Shown here piece after piece: positions 1-8,202 of a DNA stretch of 32,362 bases. Source of the stretch: Gammaproteobacteria bacterium (GTDB lineage Bacteria; Pseudomonadota; Gammaproteobacteria; Steroidobacterales; Steroidobacteraceae). Position numbers and translations under genes: made by a program. The stretch spans positions 12,295 through 44,656 of the forward strand of contig PLAH01000044.1 in NCBI GenBank assembly GCA_003134045.1, given 5' to 3'. The first letter of the stretch is position 1. Every line of letters starts with the position of its first letter. A model generated the notes under the pieces. That model saw only the letters and a list, made by a program, of their open reading frames with translations, was not told where the DNA came from and did not search any database.

Positions 1-3
1 TAA

Positions 4-1053
4 TTGATCGCATTGATCGCCGACTACCATCGCTTCACCGGGGATTCAGCCTTCCTCCGGGACTGCTGGACGTTCGTCGAGCGCGCGGCCGGCTGCATCG
101 AGGGTCTGCTCGATGCCACCGGTCTGTTGCCGATTTCCGTCAGCCACGAAGGCTATCTTGCGCAGCCCGTGCATTCGTACTGGGACGATTTCTGGGCGCT
201 GCGAGGCCTGCGCGATGCCGTGGGCCTGGCGCGCGAACTGGGCCTCGATGGACTCGTGAATCGATGGGAGGCGGTGACGACACGCTTCGCGGCGGCGCTA
301 TTCGCGTCCATTGCGACCACCCGGGCCGAGCGCAAGCTCGATTACATTCCCGGCAGCATCGAATGGGCGGATTTCGACCCCACGGCGACGGCCAACGCCA
401 TCTACCTGCTCGACATACCCCCATCGCTGGACCGTGCGGCGGTGGAGCGCACCTTCGACAAGTATCTCGCCGACTGGCGCGCCAAGCGCAGCGGCGCCGT
501 GGATTGGTCGAATTACACGCCGTACGAGATTCGCATCATCGGCGCGCTGGTGCGAATGGAGCGCCGTGACGCCGCGCTCGAGCTGCTGCGGTTCTTTTTG
601 TCCGACCGGCGTCCACCACCCTGGAATCAATGGCCCGAGATTGCGTGGCGCGATCCCGACGCGCCGGCTCACGTCGGCGATCTGCCGCACACTTGGATCG
701 CCGGCGAATATGTGCTCGCCGTACGCGCCTTGTTCGCCTATGAGCGCGAGACGGATCGCTCGCTGATCGTGGCGGCGGGCCTCGCGCCCGAATGGATCGA
801 AGGCCAAGGGGTGAGCGTGGACGCCATGCCGACGCTGTACGGCGATCTGAGCTATTCATTGCGCAAAATCGATTCGCATACGCTGCAATTCCAGGTGGGC
901 GCCGGGATCACGGCCAGATTGATCTTGCGCCCGCCGCTGGCCGGTCCGCTGGCCAGCGTGACGATCGACGGCACTCCGTGCACGGACTTCGGCACCGACT
1001 CGGTGGTCATTCCGAAGACTCCTGCACGAGTCCTCTGCACGACCCGTCGTTAG
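4..1053 (+). CDS. Glycosidase-like (alpha/alpha toroid) protein, 5'-truncated
   Basis: The 349 residues resemble the C-terminal half of a six-hairpin (alpha/alpha toroid) glycosidase-like protein. They open in mid-domain with a helix-rich segment containing DYHRFTGDSAFL, a pattern typical of the toroid in rhamnosidase-like and related families. HSYWDDFWALRGL (about residues 57-69) follows, and a C-terminal beta-rich portion from about residue 260 (SVDAMPTLYGDLSYS) resembles the small jelly-roll domain that closes such enzymes. An in-frame TAA occupies bases 1-3, so the frame cannot extend left. The first usable codon is TTG at 4, with no signal peptide and no visible ribosome site. The gene is therefore either broken by a frameshift or nonsense change just left of the window, or is a remnant. 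The substrate cannot be named. The ABC gene begins 55 bases downstream on the same strand. Confidence 0.6.
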   Translation: MIALIADYHRFTGDSAFLRDCWTFVERAAGCIEGLLDATGLLPISVSHEGYLAQPVHSYWDDFWALRGLRDAVGLARELGLDGLVNRWEAVTTRFAAALFASIATTRAERKLDYIPGSIEWADFDPTATANAIYLLDIPPSLDRAAVERTFDKYLADWRAKRSGAVDWSNYTPYEIRIIGALVRMERRDAALELLRFFLSDRRPPPWNQWPEIAWRDPDAPAHVGDLPHTWIAGEYVLAVRALFAYERETDRSLIVAAGLAPEWIEGQGVSVDAMPTLYGDLSYSLRKIDSHTLQFQVGAGITARLILRPPLAGPLASVTIDGTPCTDFGTDSVVIPKTPARVLCTTRR

Positions 1054-1108
1054 CGCCCGCCCCAGCTGTTATCCTGACTCACCTACGCGAGGGGAGTGCA
1101 TAGCTTAA

Positions 1109-2872
1109 GTGACAGATCGTCCAACAGAGGGCGGCGCCAGCGAATCCGGGGCTGAAACCGCCGAATCAGGTCTCCTGCGGCAATTGGGATTGATCGTCCG
1201 TGCGGTATTGGCTTCGCCGGTGGGCAAGAAGCTGCTGTTTCTGGTGGCCACCGTCATTCTGGTCGTGATCGCGACGGCCTACGGCCAGATTCGCCTCAAT
1301 CGCTGGAACAAACCGTTCTTCGATGCGTTGTCGCGCCGCGACTTGCACGACTTCCTGTTCCAGCTCGGCGTGTTCTTCTTGATCGCGGGATTTCTGCTCG
1401 CGCTCAATGTCCTGCAGCGATGGCTGGTCGAAACGATGGAGCTGCGGATGCGCGAGGGGCTGGTCCGCAGCCTGCTCGAGGACTGGATGATGCCGCGCCG
1501 CGCGTTCTGGCTGGCCAATTCGGGCAACATGGGTGTCAATCCGGATCAGCGCATTCACGAGGACGCGCGCAAGCTGTGCGAACTGTCGGCCGATCTGGGC
1601 ACCGGGCTGCTGCAGGCATCGATCCTGTTCGGCACGTTCGCCGGCGTACTGTGGGTGCTGTCGAGCGGTTTCGTGGTTCGCATCGGCGACCATGATTATA
1701 CGATTCCAGGGTTCATGGTCTGGGCGGCCATCCTGTACGCGTTTGCCGGGTCGCTCCTCAGCTACCGGGTGGGACGAAGTCTCATCAGCCGCAACGCGGA
1801 GCGTTACGCGCGCGAGGCCGATTTGCGTTTCTCGCTGGTGCGCGTCAACGAGCATGTGGACGACATCGCGCTCGCGGAAGGGGAGGCGGACGAGAAACGG
1901 CGCATCGAACTGCACTTGGACAACGTCTTGTCCGCCACCCGCCGCATCGTGATGGGCCACACGAATCTCACGTGGGTGACCGCAGGCTTCGGCTGGGTCA
2001 CGACCGTCGCACCCATACTGGTCGCCGCGCCGCTGTATTTCACGGGAAAGGTGTCCTTCGGCGGGTTGATGATGGCGGCGGGCGCGTTCACCCAGGCGCA
2101 GTCCTCGCTGCGCTGGTTCATCGACAACTTCAGCGCCATTGCCGACTGGCGTGCGGCGTTGCTGCGCGTGGCGGATTTTCGGCACGCCCTCAGCACCACC
2201 CACGAACCGCAGGGCTTTGAAAGCCGCATCACGTATATCGAAGGCGACACCGGGCAAATACGGCTCGAGGGGCTCGAAATCGTGTCTTCCGCGAACGCCG
2301 ACATGCTCAAGGAGAAGAAGGCCCTCGTAAAGACCGGCGAGCGGGTCATCATACTCGGTGCGCCGGGCACCGGGAAAACGCAGCTGTTTCGCGCATTGGC
2401 GGGATTGTGGCCGTGGGGCGCGGGGCATATCAGCCGTCCGCGGGGCGAGCAGATATTCTACCTGCCGCGCGGTGCGCCCTACATGCCGCGCGGCACGCTG
2501 CGCGAGGTTCTCGCCTATCCCATGAAGGCGGAGAGCTTCGACACGCAGGTGTTCGCGCGGTCGCTCTACCGTCTCGGCCTGGAGCGTCTCGCGCCTTTGC
2601 TGGATGAGACCCGGCGTTGGGATCGGGAGCTGAGTCAGGATGAGCAACTATGTCTGGCCTTTACCCGGGTGCTGATTCAGGTGCCCCCGTGGGTGTTGAT
2701 CGACGGCACGCTGGGATCGCTCGATCACGACGTACTGCAGCTGGTGATCGAAGTGTTCGCCGACGAACTGCAGCATACCGGCGTCATTCACATCGGCGGC
2801 GTCGGCGATGCGCATCGCCTGTTTTCCAACGTCTTGCACCTGGTCAAGAATGTGCCGGGAGACCGCGAATGA
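1109..2872 (+). CDS. SbmA/YddA-type ABC transporter (fused permease-ATPase), degenerate ATPase motifs
   Basis: A 587-residue half-transporter with an N-terminal membrane domain of the SbmA/BacA-like ABC_membrane_2 type (about residues 25-340; ATAYGQIRLNRWNKPFFDAL and NPDQRIHEDAR are family hallmarks) followed by a nucleotide-binding domain. Walker A is intact (GAPGTGKT, 417-424). The signature reads LSQDEQ (508-513) where LSxGEQ is usual. Walker B ends LID-G (D532, G533), so the catalytic Glu is Gly. The switch His expected in a VGHR-like motif is absent (HIGGVGD). It may therefore bind ATP but hydrolyse poorly. The start is GTG with GAGGGGAG at 1089-1096; the N-terminus matches the length of the paralogue at 26449-28266. 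Its stop overlaps the next ATG (ATGA), indicating translational coupling. Cargo is unknown; relatives move peptides, vitamins or lipids. Confidence 0.88.
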   Translation: MTDRPTEGGASESGAETAESGLLRQLGLIVRAVLASPVGKKLLFLVATVILVVIATAYGQIRLNRWNKPFFDALSRRDLHDFLFQLGVFFLIAGFLLALNVLQRWLVETMELRMREGLVRSLLEDWMMPRRAFWLANSGNMGVNPDQRIHEDARKLCELSADLGTGLLQASILFGTFAGVLWVLSSGFVVRIGDHDYTIPGFMVWAAILYAFAGSLLSYRVGRSLISRNAERYAREADLRFSLVRVNEHVDDIALAEGEADEKRRIELHLDNVLSATRRIVMGHTNLTWVTAGFGWVTTVAPILVAAPLYFTGKVSFGGLMMAAGAFTQAQSSLRWFIDNFSAIADWRAALLRVADFRHALSTTHEPQGFESRITYIEGDTGQIRLEGLEIVSSANADMLKEKKALVKTGERVIILGAPGTGKTQLFRALAGLWPWGAGHISRPRGEQIFYLPRGAPYMPRGTLREVLAYPMKAESFDTQVFARSLYRLGLERLAPLLDETRRWDRELSQDEQLCLAFTRVLIQVPPWVLIDGTLGSLDHDVLQLVIEVFADELQHTGVIHIGGVGDAHRLFSNVLHLVKNVPGDRE

Positions 2873-5187
2873 GCGCGTGTTCGACGAGGGGGAATGCGGC
2901 AGGGACTGCGCTGCGGACGCGATCCGCGATGGGGCGCGGCTTGATGACCGCGTTGGCGTGTCTGTGCTGGGCGGCATTGCCGTGTTGGGCGGACTCGCCG
3001 GAGTTCGAGTTTCATCCGCCGGCCGTCGCCGGCGACCCCGCGACGCCTGCCGTCATGCGCGATCTGGCGGAGCGTCTGCTGCCCGTCTACCAGGATCCCG
3101 ATGCGGATCGCTACCTCGCGAATTTGTCGGCGATTCAGCTGGTCGCCGGCAGCTATTCGGCCGCGGACGTGTCGCGCGAGTCGCTGCGCGATCGGCGGCG
3201 CCAGACGGATCCGCAGCGGCCGATCGGCCGGGGCCTGATCTACGACATCTATGCCCATGCCAAGGCGATGGAGTCCGAGGATCGAGTGCCGTTCGCCAAG
3301 AGTTTCGCGATCTCATTTCACGACGCGATCGCGCGCCTGAACGATCAGGACGCGTACGTGGTCACGCGCTGGCTCGGCACTGCGCCCGGCGTCTTTCTCG
3401 ATGCCCTGCAAAAATCGTTCAACGACCTGCGGGGCAAGGATGGCTTGGACCAGCCCGAAGCGGTACAGCTGATATGGACCTATCTTGCGTTCGACGCGTA
3501 CCGCAGCTTTGGTCCCATCGCGGGGTCGCTCGACAGCGAAGACGATCGCCGCCGGTACGCGACCGACGCCGACGTCACCATAAGGACCCGGGATGGCGCA
3601 GACCTCTTTGCCCAGGTCATTCGGCCGAAGAACGCCGCCAAGCCGTTGCCGACCCTGCTCGAGTTCAACATCGAGGAATCGCAGAACTCCGCCATGGAAT
3701 CCGCGTCCCGGGGCTATGTGGGAGTCGTGGCCCATGTCCGCGGCACGCACGGCAATCGGCTCGATGTCGTTCCCTATCAGCACGACGGCAGCGATGCACG
3801 CGCCGTGATCGACTGGATTGCACGGCAGTCATGGAGCGATGGCCGGGTTGCGATGTACGGCGAGGGGTACGGCGGCTATACCCCGTGGGCTGCCGCGAAG
3901 CACGTGCCGCCCGCGCTCAAGGCCATTGCCACTGCGGCGCCCACCGCTCCCGGCGTCGATTATCCGATGGTGGGCAATGTGTTTCGGAACTCGGCGTTCC
4001 GCTGGTCGCTCTCGTACATCGATCCGAAGGCCGCGGCGGCGAACGGTTTGAACGATCCGGCGACATGGCTCGCGTTCGACCAGAAGTGGTACAAGCGCGG
4101 CGCTCGATACCGCGACGTGGGGCGCCTGTTCGGTGTGCCGAACCCGATTTTCATTCGCTGGCTCAACCATCCGAGCTACGATTTGTATTGGCAAAAAATG
4201 GCGCCCTATGAAAAGGACTTTGCGCAGATCAACATCCCGGTGTTGACCATCACCGGCTATTACGCCGCGAGCGAGCCCGGCGCGCTCCATTACTTTACCC
4301 AGCATCTTCGATACAACCCGCACGCCGACCACACGTTGCTCATCGGCCCGTACGACGACGGCGCCCTGCAGCACGGACCGTTGCCGGTGTTGCGCGGCTA
4401 TCCTGTCGATGCCGCCGCGGTCATCGATGTTCGCGAGTTGCGCTACCAATGGTTCGACCACGTTCTCAAGGGTGCCGCGACGCCGTCTTTGCTGAGCGGC
4501 CGCGTCAACTACGAGGTCGCGGGGGCGAATGAATGGCGCCACGCCGCGTCGCTCGGGGAGATGAGCCAGGGCGCGATCCGGTATTATTTGGACACAAACG
4601 CGGCCGGCGGGCGCCACACGCTCACGCGGCAGAAGCCGGCGAAGGTCCGGTTCATCCGACAAACGGTGAGCTACGCCGATCGCAGCGATGCCGGCTGGAC
4701 GCCCGCGCCCGATCTGGTCGGCAAACTGCCTGAGTCCCGCAATGGGATGATATTCATGGGGCCGCCATTGACGAGCGCGACCGACTTCAACGGCGAGTTC
4801 TCGGCGCATCTTGATTTGACGCTGAACAAGATGGATGTGGATCTCGAGATCATGCTCTACGAACGCACCGCGGGCGGCGACTACATCCGCCTGTTCAGTC
4901 CGTCCTACGAATTGCGTGCAAGTTATGCGGCCGACCGCGTGCATCGTCGTTTGCTGAAAGCCGGGGAACGTCAAACGCTGACCTTCACCAGCGAGCGGCC
5001 GATCGGCCGTCGCCTGCGCGCGGGCAGCCGGCTGGTGATGGTGCTCGGCGTGGGCAAGCGGCCCAACCGAGAGATCAATTATGGAACCGGGGACGACGTG
5101 AGCGAGGAGTCCATCGCCGACGCCCAGATTCCCCTCAAGATCCGCTGGTACGGCGACAGCTATATCGACATCCCAATTCGCAAGTAA
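2869..5187 (+). CDS. Exported CocE/NonD (S15-like) alpha/beta-hydrolase fold protein, catalytic triad apparently lost
   Basis: The 772-residue protein starts at ATG 2869, which overlaps the ABC stop as ATGA; the open frame further upstream lies inside the ABC gene and is not used. An N-terminal hydrophobic segment (GLMTALACLCWAALPCWA) is a likely Sec signal peptide. The hydrolase domain begins near residue 230 (DVTIRTRDGADLFAQVIRP), with the RGT and DARAVIDWIARQSWSDGRVAM landmarks of the CocE family, and a C-terminal jelly-roll (PepX_C-like) region from about residue 580. The nucleophile elbow reads GEGYGG, so the Ser of GxSY is Gly333. The Asp of the GYYD-like motif is Ala466, and the His of the GPYDH-like motif is Asp497. 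Family members hydrolyse esters or amides; this one probably cannot by the usual mechanism. It may be a binding protein. The remaining fold signatures are well preserved. Confidence 0.85.
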   Translation: MSACSTRGNAAGTALRTRSAMGRGLMTALACLCWAALPCWADSPEFEFHPPAVAGDPATPAVMRDLAERLLPVYQDPDADRYLANLSAIQLVAGSYSAADVSRESLRDRRRQTDPQRPIGRGLIYDIYAHAKAMESEDRVPFAKSFAISFHDAIARLNDQDAYVVTRWLGTAPGVFLDALQKSFNDLRGKDGLDQPEAVQLIWTYLAFDAYRSFGPIAGSLDSEDDRRRYATDADVTIRTRDGADLFAQVIRPKNAAKPLPTLLEFNIEESQNSAMESASRGYVGVVAHVRGTHGNRLDVVPYQHDGSDARAVIDWIARQSWSDGRVAMYGEGYGGYTPWAAAKHVPPALKAIATAAPTAPGVDYPMVGNVFRNSAFRWSLSYIDPKAAAANGLNDPATWLAFDQKWYKRGARYRDVGRLFGVPNPIFIRWLNHPSYDLYWQKMAPYEKDFAQINIPVLTITGYYAASEPGALHYFTQHLRYNPHADHTLLIGPYDDGALQHGPLPVLRGYPVDAAAVIDVRELRYQWFDHVLKGAATPSLLSGRVNYEVAGANEWRHAASLGEMSQGAIRYYLDTNAAGGRHTLTRQKPAKVRFIRQTVSYADRSDAGWTPAPDLVGKLPESRNGMIFMGPPLTSATDFNGEFSAHLDLTLNKMDVDLEIMLYERTAGGDYIRLFSPSYELRASYAADRVHRRLLKAGERQTLTFTSERPIGRRLRAGSRLVMVLGVGKRPNREINYGTGDDVSEESIADAQIPLKIRWYGDSYIDIPIRK

Positions 5188-5284
5188 TGCCCGAACTGCC
5201 CGATATCGATGCCTGTCTGCTGGCGCTCGATGCGCGTATCGTCGGCCGCACCTGGACGAACTCGAGGCGCTCGAGAAACCATAG
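5187..5284 (+). pseudogene. Remnant of a formamidopyrimidine/Nei-type DNA glycosylase gene
   Basis: The ATG overlaps the last base of the preceding stop (TAATG), so this was the third gene of that operon. The first 23 residues (MPELPDIDACLLALDARIVG and onward) match the characteristic N-terminus of Fpg/Nei glycosylases, whose Pro2 is the catalytic nucleophile and Glu3 its partner. Homology ends near base 5254. In another frame, bases 5249-5284 read HLDELEALEKP followed by TAG, which looks like the natural C-terminus of a protein. The simplest reading is an internal deletion of most of the gene that left its two ends, out of frame. The N-terminus is a secure match. The assignment of the tail to the same gene is inference. 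Confidence 0.6.
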
Positions 5285-5289
5285 AGGAC

Positions 5290-6582
5290 TCAGCCTACCG
5301 CGACTTCCAATCCATGGCCTTCCGGGCTCCTTTCACGGCGCCACAGCAGCAAGGCCGAGGCCAGTGCGGTGAGGCTCAGCAGGAAGAAGAACCACAGCAT
5401 GCCGGCGTAGCCCCCGGGGTTGTCGGCGCCGGCGCCCGTCATGTCGGCGATCCAACCCGCGGCGAGGTTCGATGCGGCCATGCCCAACGCCTGGATGAGC
5501 GTGATGAGACCCAGCGCCGTGCCGAGGCGCCGCGGCTCGACGATCAGCGTCGTGGCCGGCCAGATGACCGCAGGCACCAGCGAGAAACTGATCCCCATCA
5601 TGACGGTCGACACCCATAGATTGAGGTTGGTCAGCCCCAGCACGATGAAGGTCACGGGCAGCAGCAGGGCGCCGAAGACCAGCATCAATGCGCGGTGGCC
5701 GATCCGATCGGCGAGCAAGCCGAAGAACGGGGTGGCGAAGATCGCCGCGAAGAACACCCAACTGTTGGCGAGGCCCGCCTGTTGCAGCGTCAGGCCTTTG
5801 ACATGCTGGAAGTACTCGATGGCGTAGGTGGTGCGAAACGGGAAGAACACGGCGGCGTAGAGCACGTGCAGCCCAAGGATGTACCAATAAGAACGATCGA
5901 ATCTCAGCACCCCGGCCCAATCGACACGTTCCCTCGCGCGACGGTCATCGGACCGCGCGCCCGGCCGCTGCCGGCGATCCAGCCGGTAGAACAGCGCGGC
6001 CGCCGCGAAGCCCGCCACCGTGACGGCGGTGCCGAGCCACAGCGGCGCTTGCCAGCCTCGCTCGTACAGCGGGTGCGCCCATGCCGTCGAGGTGTCCACC
6101 GCATACGAGCCGACGCGCGCAAGGCTCAAATACAATGCCGTCGCGAGCGCGATGCCGCTGCGCGAGAACCACTGCGCCAGTGCGGCCACGAGCGCAATGA
6201 AAATCGCGCCTTCGCTGATGCCGAAGATGAAGCGGCCGAGCACCATCAGCGGGTAGGGACTGCCGAGGGCGGTGAGCGCCGCGCCGAGTACGCCGATGGC
6301 CGCCGACCAGAGCGCGACGCGCGCGGGACCGAAACGATCGATCAGAATGCCGTTCAGCAGCGCGAGCGCCACGTTGGGAATGCTGATGACGCCGTTCAGC
6401 ATGCCCAGCTGCGACTGACCGAAGCCGCGCTGCCGATGCAGCAGATCGGCGATGGGGCCGATCACGTCGGATTCGTAGTAGCTGCTCGACACGGCGATCG
6501 CGGCCAGCACCAGCACCCACCAGCGCAGCGGCGAGGCGCCGCCGCCGCGAATCGCCGCGGATCCCGCCGCGATTTGACTCAC
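5290..6582 (-). CDS. Major facilitator superfamily permease
   Basis: A 430-residue, 12-helix MFS transporter. The inner-membrane segments begin at LRWWVLVLAAIAVSSSYYES, and the loop motif DRFGPARVALWSA after helix 2 with the matching DRIGHRALMLVFG in the second half is the classic MFS signature. The frame is open to 6711, but that extension lies inside the upstream oxidoreductase and is arginine-rich. I place the start at the GTG at 6582-6580, which overlaps the upstream TGA as GTGA and gives a normal short cytoplasmic N-terminus. Coupling to the oxidoreductase suggests that it imports that enzyme's substrate; the acidic or sugar-acid permeases are the nearest style, but the substrate is not determinable. 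It ends 6 bases from the glycosylase remnant on the opposite strand. Confidence 0.88.
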   Translation of the reverse strand: MSQIAAGSAAIRGGGASPLRWWVLVLAAIAVSSSYYESDVIGPIADLLHRQRGFGQSQLGMLNGVISIPNVALALLNGILIDRFGPARVALWSAAIGVLGAALTALGSPYPLMVLGRFIFGISEGAIFIALVAALAQWFSRSGIALATALYLSLARVGSYAVDTSTAWAHPLYERGWQAPLWLGTAVTVAGFAAAALFYRLDRRQRPGARSDDRRARERVDWAGVLRFDRSYWYILGLHVLYAAVFFPFRTTYAIEYFQHVKGLTLQQAGLANSWVFFAAIFATPFFGLLADRIGHRALMLVFGALLLPVTFIVLGLTNLNLWVSTVMMGISFSLVPAVIWPATTLIVEPRRLGTALGLITLIQALGMAASNLAAGWIADMTGAGADNPGGYAGMLWFFFLLSLTALASALLLWRRERSPEGHGLEVAVG

Positions 6583-7943
6583 TGAACGCGGGCACCCTGG
6601 CGAGCGAGCTCCTTCTGCACGGCAGCGATGTTCAGGCGATCGAGCGGTTCGTCCCGCTGCAGCGAGATGGCCGCCGCGACGCCGGCGCCCTGGCCGCTCA
6701 CGGCACAGCACATCATGTTGCGGGCGGAGGCGTGCGAGATCTTATCGCCGCCAATGCAGCGTCCCGCGACCAGCAGGTTGCCCACGCCCTTGGGCACCAG
6801 GGCCCGGTAGGGGACGTGCCAATAGCGGCCCGTGGTCGGCAGGATCAGGATGCCGTAGCCGTCGATGAATTCGGGGAAGATGCCGATGGCGTCGTCGAAG
6901 CGAGCCTGTCCGCGCACATCGGTACCCGTGAGATTGTAGAGCGCATCGATCTTGCGCGTATCGCGGATACCGAGCGTCATGCCGAAGTTGCGCAGCTTCG
7001 CATCCTCGCAACCCGGCATGAAGCCGCGCAGCGCCTCGAGCGCATGGATGGCCTCGCGCCGGCCGCGCATCTCGCCGATGGTCAAGTCGGTCGGATCGGT
7101 GCCGTCGATTTCCGGTACGTGCACCAGGTTCAGGTAGGTCAGATCGCCTTGGTCCGTGACGGTGCCCCAGGTGCCGGCGATGGTCTTGAGACTCGCCGGA
7201 ATGATGCCGGCGGCGAGCGCCTGCTGGAACGGCTTGCGCAGGAACGGCGAGAACAGCTGGTCCTCCTTCCCCGTGGTCTCATAGTCCCATTCGCCGTTGC
7301 CCGACCAGTCGGCATAGGTCTGCGGATCGGCTTTCACCGCCTCGATGAATCGCTGCTTGTTGACGCCGTTCATGGAGAACATGACGGACACGGCCATCAT
7401 GTCCTGCTTGGGCGACTTGTGCACGGGCGCGCCGGCGCGGGTGGCGATGTCGGCATCCCCCGTCGCATCGATGACGCGCTTGGCGAGGATGGCCTCGCGG
7501 CCGGCTTTGCTTTCGGTGATGACGCCGCGAATGACGCCGTTCTCCATGATCGGCGCCACGCACAGGCGATGCAGCAGCGGCGTGATGCCGGCCTCTTCCA
7601 CGAACACATCGGCCACCCACTTGAACATCTCGGCGTCGAGGGCGCTGCTCAAGGATTGCGGTTCCGGACTGGCGGCACCCATGGCTTTCGCACGCTGCTC
7701 GAATTCGATGCCGATGCCTTCGCAGTCGACAGTGAGTTCGTGACGGTACCAGGCGAAGCCTTCGACCCCTACCTGGGTGATGTTGCCGCCGAAGCAGCCA
7801 TTGCGGTCGATGAGCGAGGTTCGAGCGCCGGCACGGGCCGCGGCGAGCGCTGCCGCGAGACCGCCAGGACCGCTGCCGACCACCAGTACGTCGGTTTCCA
7901 GGACTACGTCGATGGAGCGCGCGGGTTCGGTGATTTTGATCAT
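6579..7943 (-). CDS. FAD-dependent oxidoreductase (FAD_oxidored family)
   Basis: A 454-residue flavoprotein with an N-terminal Rossmann dinucleotide-binding motif (VVGSGPGGLAAA, G23-x-G25-x-x-G28) ending in LIDRNGCFGGN, the arrangement of the FAD_oxidored/GidA-like superfamily. A second conserved stretch, RVIDATGDADIATRAG, and the C-terminal LLVAGRCIGGDKISHASARNM contact FAD in this family. No signal peptide is visible, so it should act in the cytoplasm. The ATG at 7943 has no strong ribosome site. It is the promoter-proximal gene of a two-gene unit with the MFS permease (GTGA overlap) and diverges from a TonB receptor across 259 bases, suggesting joint use in uptake and oxidation of one compound class. 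Its substrate is unknown. Confidence 0.88.
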   Translation of the reverse strand: MIKITEPARSIDVVLETDVLVVGSGPGGLAAALAAARAGARTSLIDRNGCFGGNITQVGVEGFAWYRHELTVDCEGIGIEFEQRAKAMGAASPEPQSLSSALDAEMFKWVADVFVEEAGITPLLHRLCVAPIMENGVIRGVITESKAGREAILAKRVIDATGDADIATRAGAPVHKSPKQDMMAVSVMFSMNGVNKQRFIEAVKADPQTYADWSGNGEWDYETTGKEDQLFSPFLRKPFQQALAAGIIPASLKTIAGTWGTVTDQGDLTYLNLVHVPEIDGTDPTDLTIGEMRGRREAIHALEALRGFMPGCEDAKLRNFGMTLGIRDTRKIDALYNLTGTDVRGQARFDDAIGIFPEFIDGYGILILPTTGRYWHVPYRALVPKGVGNLLVAGRCIGGDKISHASARNMMCCAVSGQGAGVAAAISLQRDEPLDRLNIAAVQKELARQGARVQ

Positions 7944-8202
7944 GGGTTCTAGCGTCGGGATGGTTTGGGGGGCGAAACAATATCAGACCAGGAGGCTGTC
8001 CGATGGCCGGAACGCGCGCGTCCCGAGCGTCACGGTTCTGTCACGCAGAAGTGTTTGAATCCCGGCTCGATTTCCGCGCCGCGTCATTTGTATGTTTATT
8101 GCAACTGTCGCGCCGGGGCCGAGCCCTTTTTGATGCGCCCAGGCAACAACTGACGCATCGGGCATGTCTCATTGAACGATTTTCAAAGGAAACAGAGCGA
8201 CC
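7944..8202. promoter_or_regulatory. Divergent control region between oxidoreductase/MFS genes and TonB receptor 1
   Basis: These 259 bases must hold the promoters of both divergent units. Visible structure: a direct repeat GTCACG at 8027-8032 and about 8039-8044, and a 6-bp stem GATGCG/CGCATC at 8132-8137 and 8154-8159 with a 16-base loop, lying in the receptor leader. AAAGGA at 8185-8190 is the probable ribosome site for the receptor at 8203. I could not pick convincing -35/-10 pairs on either strand. Confidence 0.4.

Noticed and set aside
1166..2647. 493-residue minus-strand open frame inside the left ABC gene
   Set aside because: A GC-rich shadow: Arg/His/Gln-rich, no family resemblance, fully covered by a well-supported gene on the plus strand.
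6583..6711. N-terminal extension of the MFS permease
   Set aside because: It overlaps the 3' end of the oxidoreductase in another frame and is Arg-rich; the GTG at 6582 gives a GTGA overlap and a normal MFS N-terminus.
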